DNA of 30,656 nucleotides, from assembly GCA_920105805.1 (NCBI GenBank), contig CAKKTI010000262.1:1-30656 (forward strand), written 5' to 3'. The position numbers and the translations under genes were made by a program. How positions within the stretch are numbered: the first letter of the stretch is position 1; each line of letters begins with the position of its first letter. This document shows positions 28,175 to 30,656 of this stretch, one piece after another. The DNA is from Condylostoma magnum (lineage: Eukaryota > Ciliophora > Heterotrichea > Heterotrichida > Condylostomatidae). A model generated the notes under the pieces. The model was not told the origin of the DNA and did not search any database. It worked only from the letters and a program-made list of their open reading frames with translations.

Positions 28175-30656
28175 CTAATTTATATTCGTAGTTGATTCCT
28201 CAGCAGGTCTACCTCTTTTGTTCATGATGCAATTCTTTAATGCTTGGTACAAAAAAATAGTAACTGACAGTAAAGTTTAAAACAATATGGCACATATTAT
28301 AAAAAGTCCGATAAGATAGAAATAATTATCAATATTTTTCGTTCTTTTAATTACAAGGAAAAGGAAAACATTTATCAAAAATATTAATTCTTAGATTAGA
28401 TTTATGGAGTTTTGACTAAAGGGTCTTATAATATAAATGCTTAAACAGTACTGGTTAAAAGTTACAATTAATTAAGTGAAAAATATGCTATATATCTATA
28501 ATACTGGGTTGAATTATAGCACTATTATCCATAGTATAAAAAGAGTTTTTCTGGAGTATTAAATTATGATAAAGCCTATTGATATGACTCGTTTAAAGTT
28601 AAATTCTTCATAAAGTTACCCTCATTTCAGCTTGTATTCAGTCTCTTGTAATTATTCTCTATTAGATCTAAAAACTTTGATGAATATTATAAAGTGTAAT
28701 AATAGAAATTGAAAAGTGTAAAATACCATAAGGAAAAACTCTATAAAATTTTCAAAAGTTGACCAATCGACTCTGTGCATTTATATCACTGTACTAAATA
28801 AGTTTTAGAGATATATTTCGCTGAAATATGATAAAAATAATCCTCACATAAATTTACCTTTCAATCTATTCATAAAATGTCTTTTAATACACTTTTCAAG
28901 CAATAAAACTGATAAGAATAGTATTAAAAATGCTAATTATATCAATAGAATCTATCCTGAATTAGTCAATATACTGTAAGAGATACCTTCATCACCTAAT
29001 TTATGTGGAGCAAGATCGTTATCAATTGATAAATCAAGAAAGATTTCAAAGGGATTAGCCAAAAACTAGAAATTGGCAAAGCTCATTTCTTATAAAAAGT
29101 ATCTTAAATGAGCAGGTATCTAAATGTTCACATAAATCAAAAAGTTATAAAATTACATCAGCTCAAAGGTTTAAATTAGGCCTTATGTATTGATATTTAT
29201 ATTCTATAATTTTTAAAAAGAGCTTACAAGAAAATACAGTGCATAAATTATCTTAATAGAAGTAGATACATTTTCAATAGCTTCTTTTTCCTACTATACA
29301 AGATAATAGTCTTATAAAGTAACAATGTACTTATTTTCCTTTAACTGTTAGCCTTATTTACCGTTTAGACTACCAACTATAATAATTTGAAATGTTTAGC
29401 CTTTTTGAATCTATTGATCAAACTTTATTTTGAAAGTGAATTAATTGTTTTAGGTGAATCATTAAAAACTAGTATCATTATCTTTATCACACTCATATAT
29501 AAATAATCCTTCCTCAATAAATTCAATCTATTAGTTAAAGAGCAGCTTTACATAGTACTATTAATCTTCTAAGTATAAATACTCAATTGCTGCCTTAAGC
29601 TCTACTTTGGAGCATTCTTAACCTTTACATGAGTAGTTTTCCTCTAATTTACAAGTTTGATTACACCCATCTCCTGATATATTATTTCCATCATCACATT
29701 ATTAACCACCATAATTTAACCCATCTCCGCAGTACTCTTAACATTATTATTTGATCTCCTGTTAGGTAAATATAGGATAATCTTCAAAAATGAGGGTAGG
29801 ATTATGACCAAATCCCTGTATTTGAGTGCAATCAGTGCAACTACCTTGAAATAAAACTGAGCTATGTCTGCATTATTGGCAAGACAACTATTCTTATATT
29901 AGTTCACATTTCAAGCAATTCAGAGGACATTTCTAGCACTTGTTATTCTCATCTAAGTAGTTTTGTTCAAGACAATAGCATGTTCCCTGTATCAATTCAT
30001 AGTTTTCAAAGCACTCTTAACAATAGGAGTTATTCCCTTTAGCACACTCCGGCTTTATCTGCATTTAAAACTCATAATCTTTTAATTTCAAAGGACTAAG
30101 AAAGTCTTAAGGAAGTTCTAAACTAAGCACTGTATCCTTCAATTCGAGATCATCAACTAACAAAGAAAACTATTGATCCTTTATAGACTCAATACTTGCT
30201 TAGATTATATTCTATTATTCATCTTTAAAATAATAATCTGTTGGTAAATTAAAAACTGAGGTATTAACTTCAAGAAGTACATTAATAATAAGCTATCCAT
30301 CCCTAGTAATTATGCTTTCTAATTTTACTTCTTACATTGTTGTATAACATAAGCTTTTTTAGTATTACTAAGAGAAGCAGTTGTAATCTTATTCAATTTC
30401 ACATTTTTAGTTGCATCCATCTCCATTCATCAAATTTCCATCATTACATGCAAACTCTCCTAAATATAATCCCTCCCCACATACTTCATTCAAAAAGCAA
30501 CTTTATATTATACTTTCTTATAATTGAACTTAGTTACTTGAGTTCGAATAGTCATTGATTATATAAAAGCAATCTTTACAATGATCTTTATATACATGAA
30601 GTCCTTCAATACATTCTAAACATTTCACTTCCTAGGCTTTGTAGTCCATATAGCAA
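28175..30656 (-). CDS. Large Cys-rich multi-pass membrane protein, N-terminus beyond window
   Basis: At least 826 residues, open at the right edge, so only the C-terminal part is seen. The outer region has two DUF4215-type Cys-rich repeats (CGEGLYLGEFACNDGN with NGDGCNQKCEIEQDYNC, and CGDGLNYGGQQCDDGN with SGDGCNQTCKLEENYSC), plus growth-factor-receptor-like Cys modules (CQECFENY, CYCLEQNYLDENNKCQKC). From about 29220 downward come seven or eight hydrophobic helices (IKIIYALYFLVSS, ILLIQLAFLILFLSVLLLEK, MVFYTFQFLLLHFIIFIKVF, YLIGLFIICAILFQTL) with the KLKWGQLYEEFNFKR loop. Ciliates carry large families of such proteins; their role is unknown, perhaps in surface or sensory functions. Some Trp are TGA. 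The end is TAG 28175-28177, abutting the SEC24 stop. Confidence 0.82.

Noticed and set aside
28180-29111. Two plus-strand frames that at first looked like an unknown gene with a shift between them
   Set aside because: They had no clean start and needed a frame change, whereas the minus strand holds one unbroken frame with clear membrane helices continuing from the DUF4215 repeats to a TAG at 28175.
1-30656. A karyorelict-type code in which TGA is the only stop
   Set aside because: RPS20, the BTB protein, the MARCH ligase and the DHHC enzyme lack an in-frame TGA at their ends and clearly finish at TAA or TAG.

Overview
The window is nuclear DNA from a ciliate that has no dedicated stop codon, most likely a heterotrich like Condylostoma (NCBI code table 28). 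TAA and TAG read as Gln throughout, and TGA reads as Trp at positions where known families have a conserved Trp (DHHC enzyme, RINGv, NOL10, Sec24, CFAP97D). Yet TAA, TAG and TGA all also end genes. A karyorelict-type code that stops only at TGA does not fit: ribosomal protein uS10 ends at TAG exactly where the family ends, and the next in-frame TGA lies about 300 bases further on, inside the neighbouring gene. Because no triplet is an absolute stop, ordinary ORF callers shatter every gene here. I rebuilt the genes by reading with TAR=Gln and TGA=Trp and choosing ends from family length, neighbouring genes and composition.

The DNA is AT-rich and extremely packed: 25 protein genes in 30.6 kb, on both strands, mostly 0-45 bp apart. 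Convergent genes often have stop codons 0-25 bp apart, and divergent start codons can be only 19-44 bp apart. Only one reading-frame break needs an intron, a micro-intron of about 16 nt in SEC24. I see no tRNA, rRNA, CRISPR array, transposon or virus-like element.

Layout. 1-5047, minus strand: a protein with an NDP-kinase domain (cut by the left edge), a four-zinc-knuckle protein, and a kinesin-1-like motor. 5283-7691, plus: DHHC palmitoyltransferase, UNC119, CFAP96. 7702-11104: a RING protein (minus), a 69-residue acidic PAM2-motif protein (plus), a BTB-BACK-discoidin-like protein (plus), a MARCH-type membrane E3 ligase (minus). 11126-13191, plus: importin alpha and a CDCA7-type zinc-finger protein. 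13193-17160, minus: plant-type PI4K gamma, CFAP97D, NOL10. 17173-19901: four unrecognised small or coiled-coil genes. 19935-21398, minus: CFAP53. 21423-22418, plus: a leucine-rich-repeat protein. 22442-22816, minus: RPS20. 22861-28174, plus: a WGR-SAM protein, ALIX/BRO1, SEC24. 28175-30656, minus: the C-terminal part of a large Cys-rich (DUF4215) multi-pass membrane protein, cut by the right edge.

Together these are ordinary housekeeping and ciliary genes: axoneme and basal-body proteins (CFAP53, CFAP96, CFAP97D), traffic of lipidated cargo (UNC119, DHHC), membrane traffic (SEC24, ALIX, PI4K), nuclear import, ribosome assembly and ubiquitin ligases. The most interesting layer is the ambiguous code and how it works in so compact a genome. 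Points worth following are a NOL10/CFAP97D junction where one TAA decides between two genes and one fusion, and a tiny protein with a poly(A)-binding-protein (PAM2) motif in an organism whose termination is thought to depend on closeness to the mRNA 3' end.
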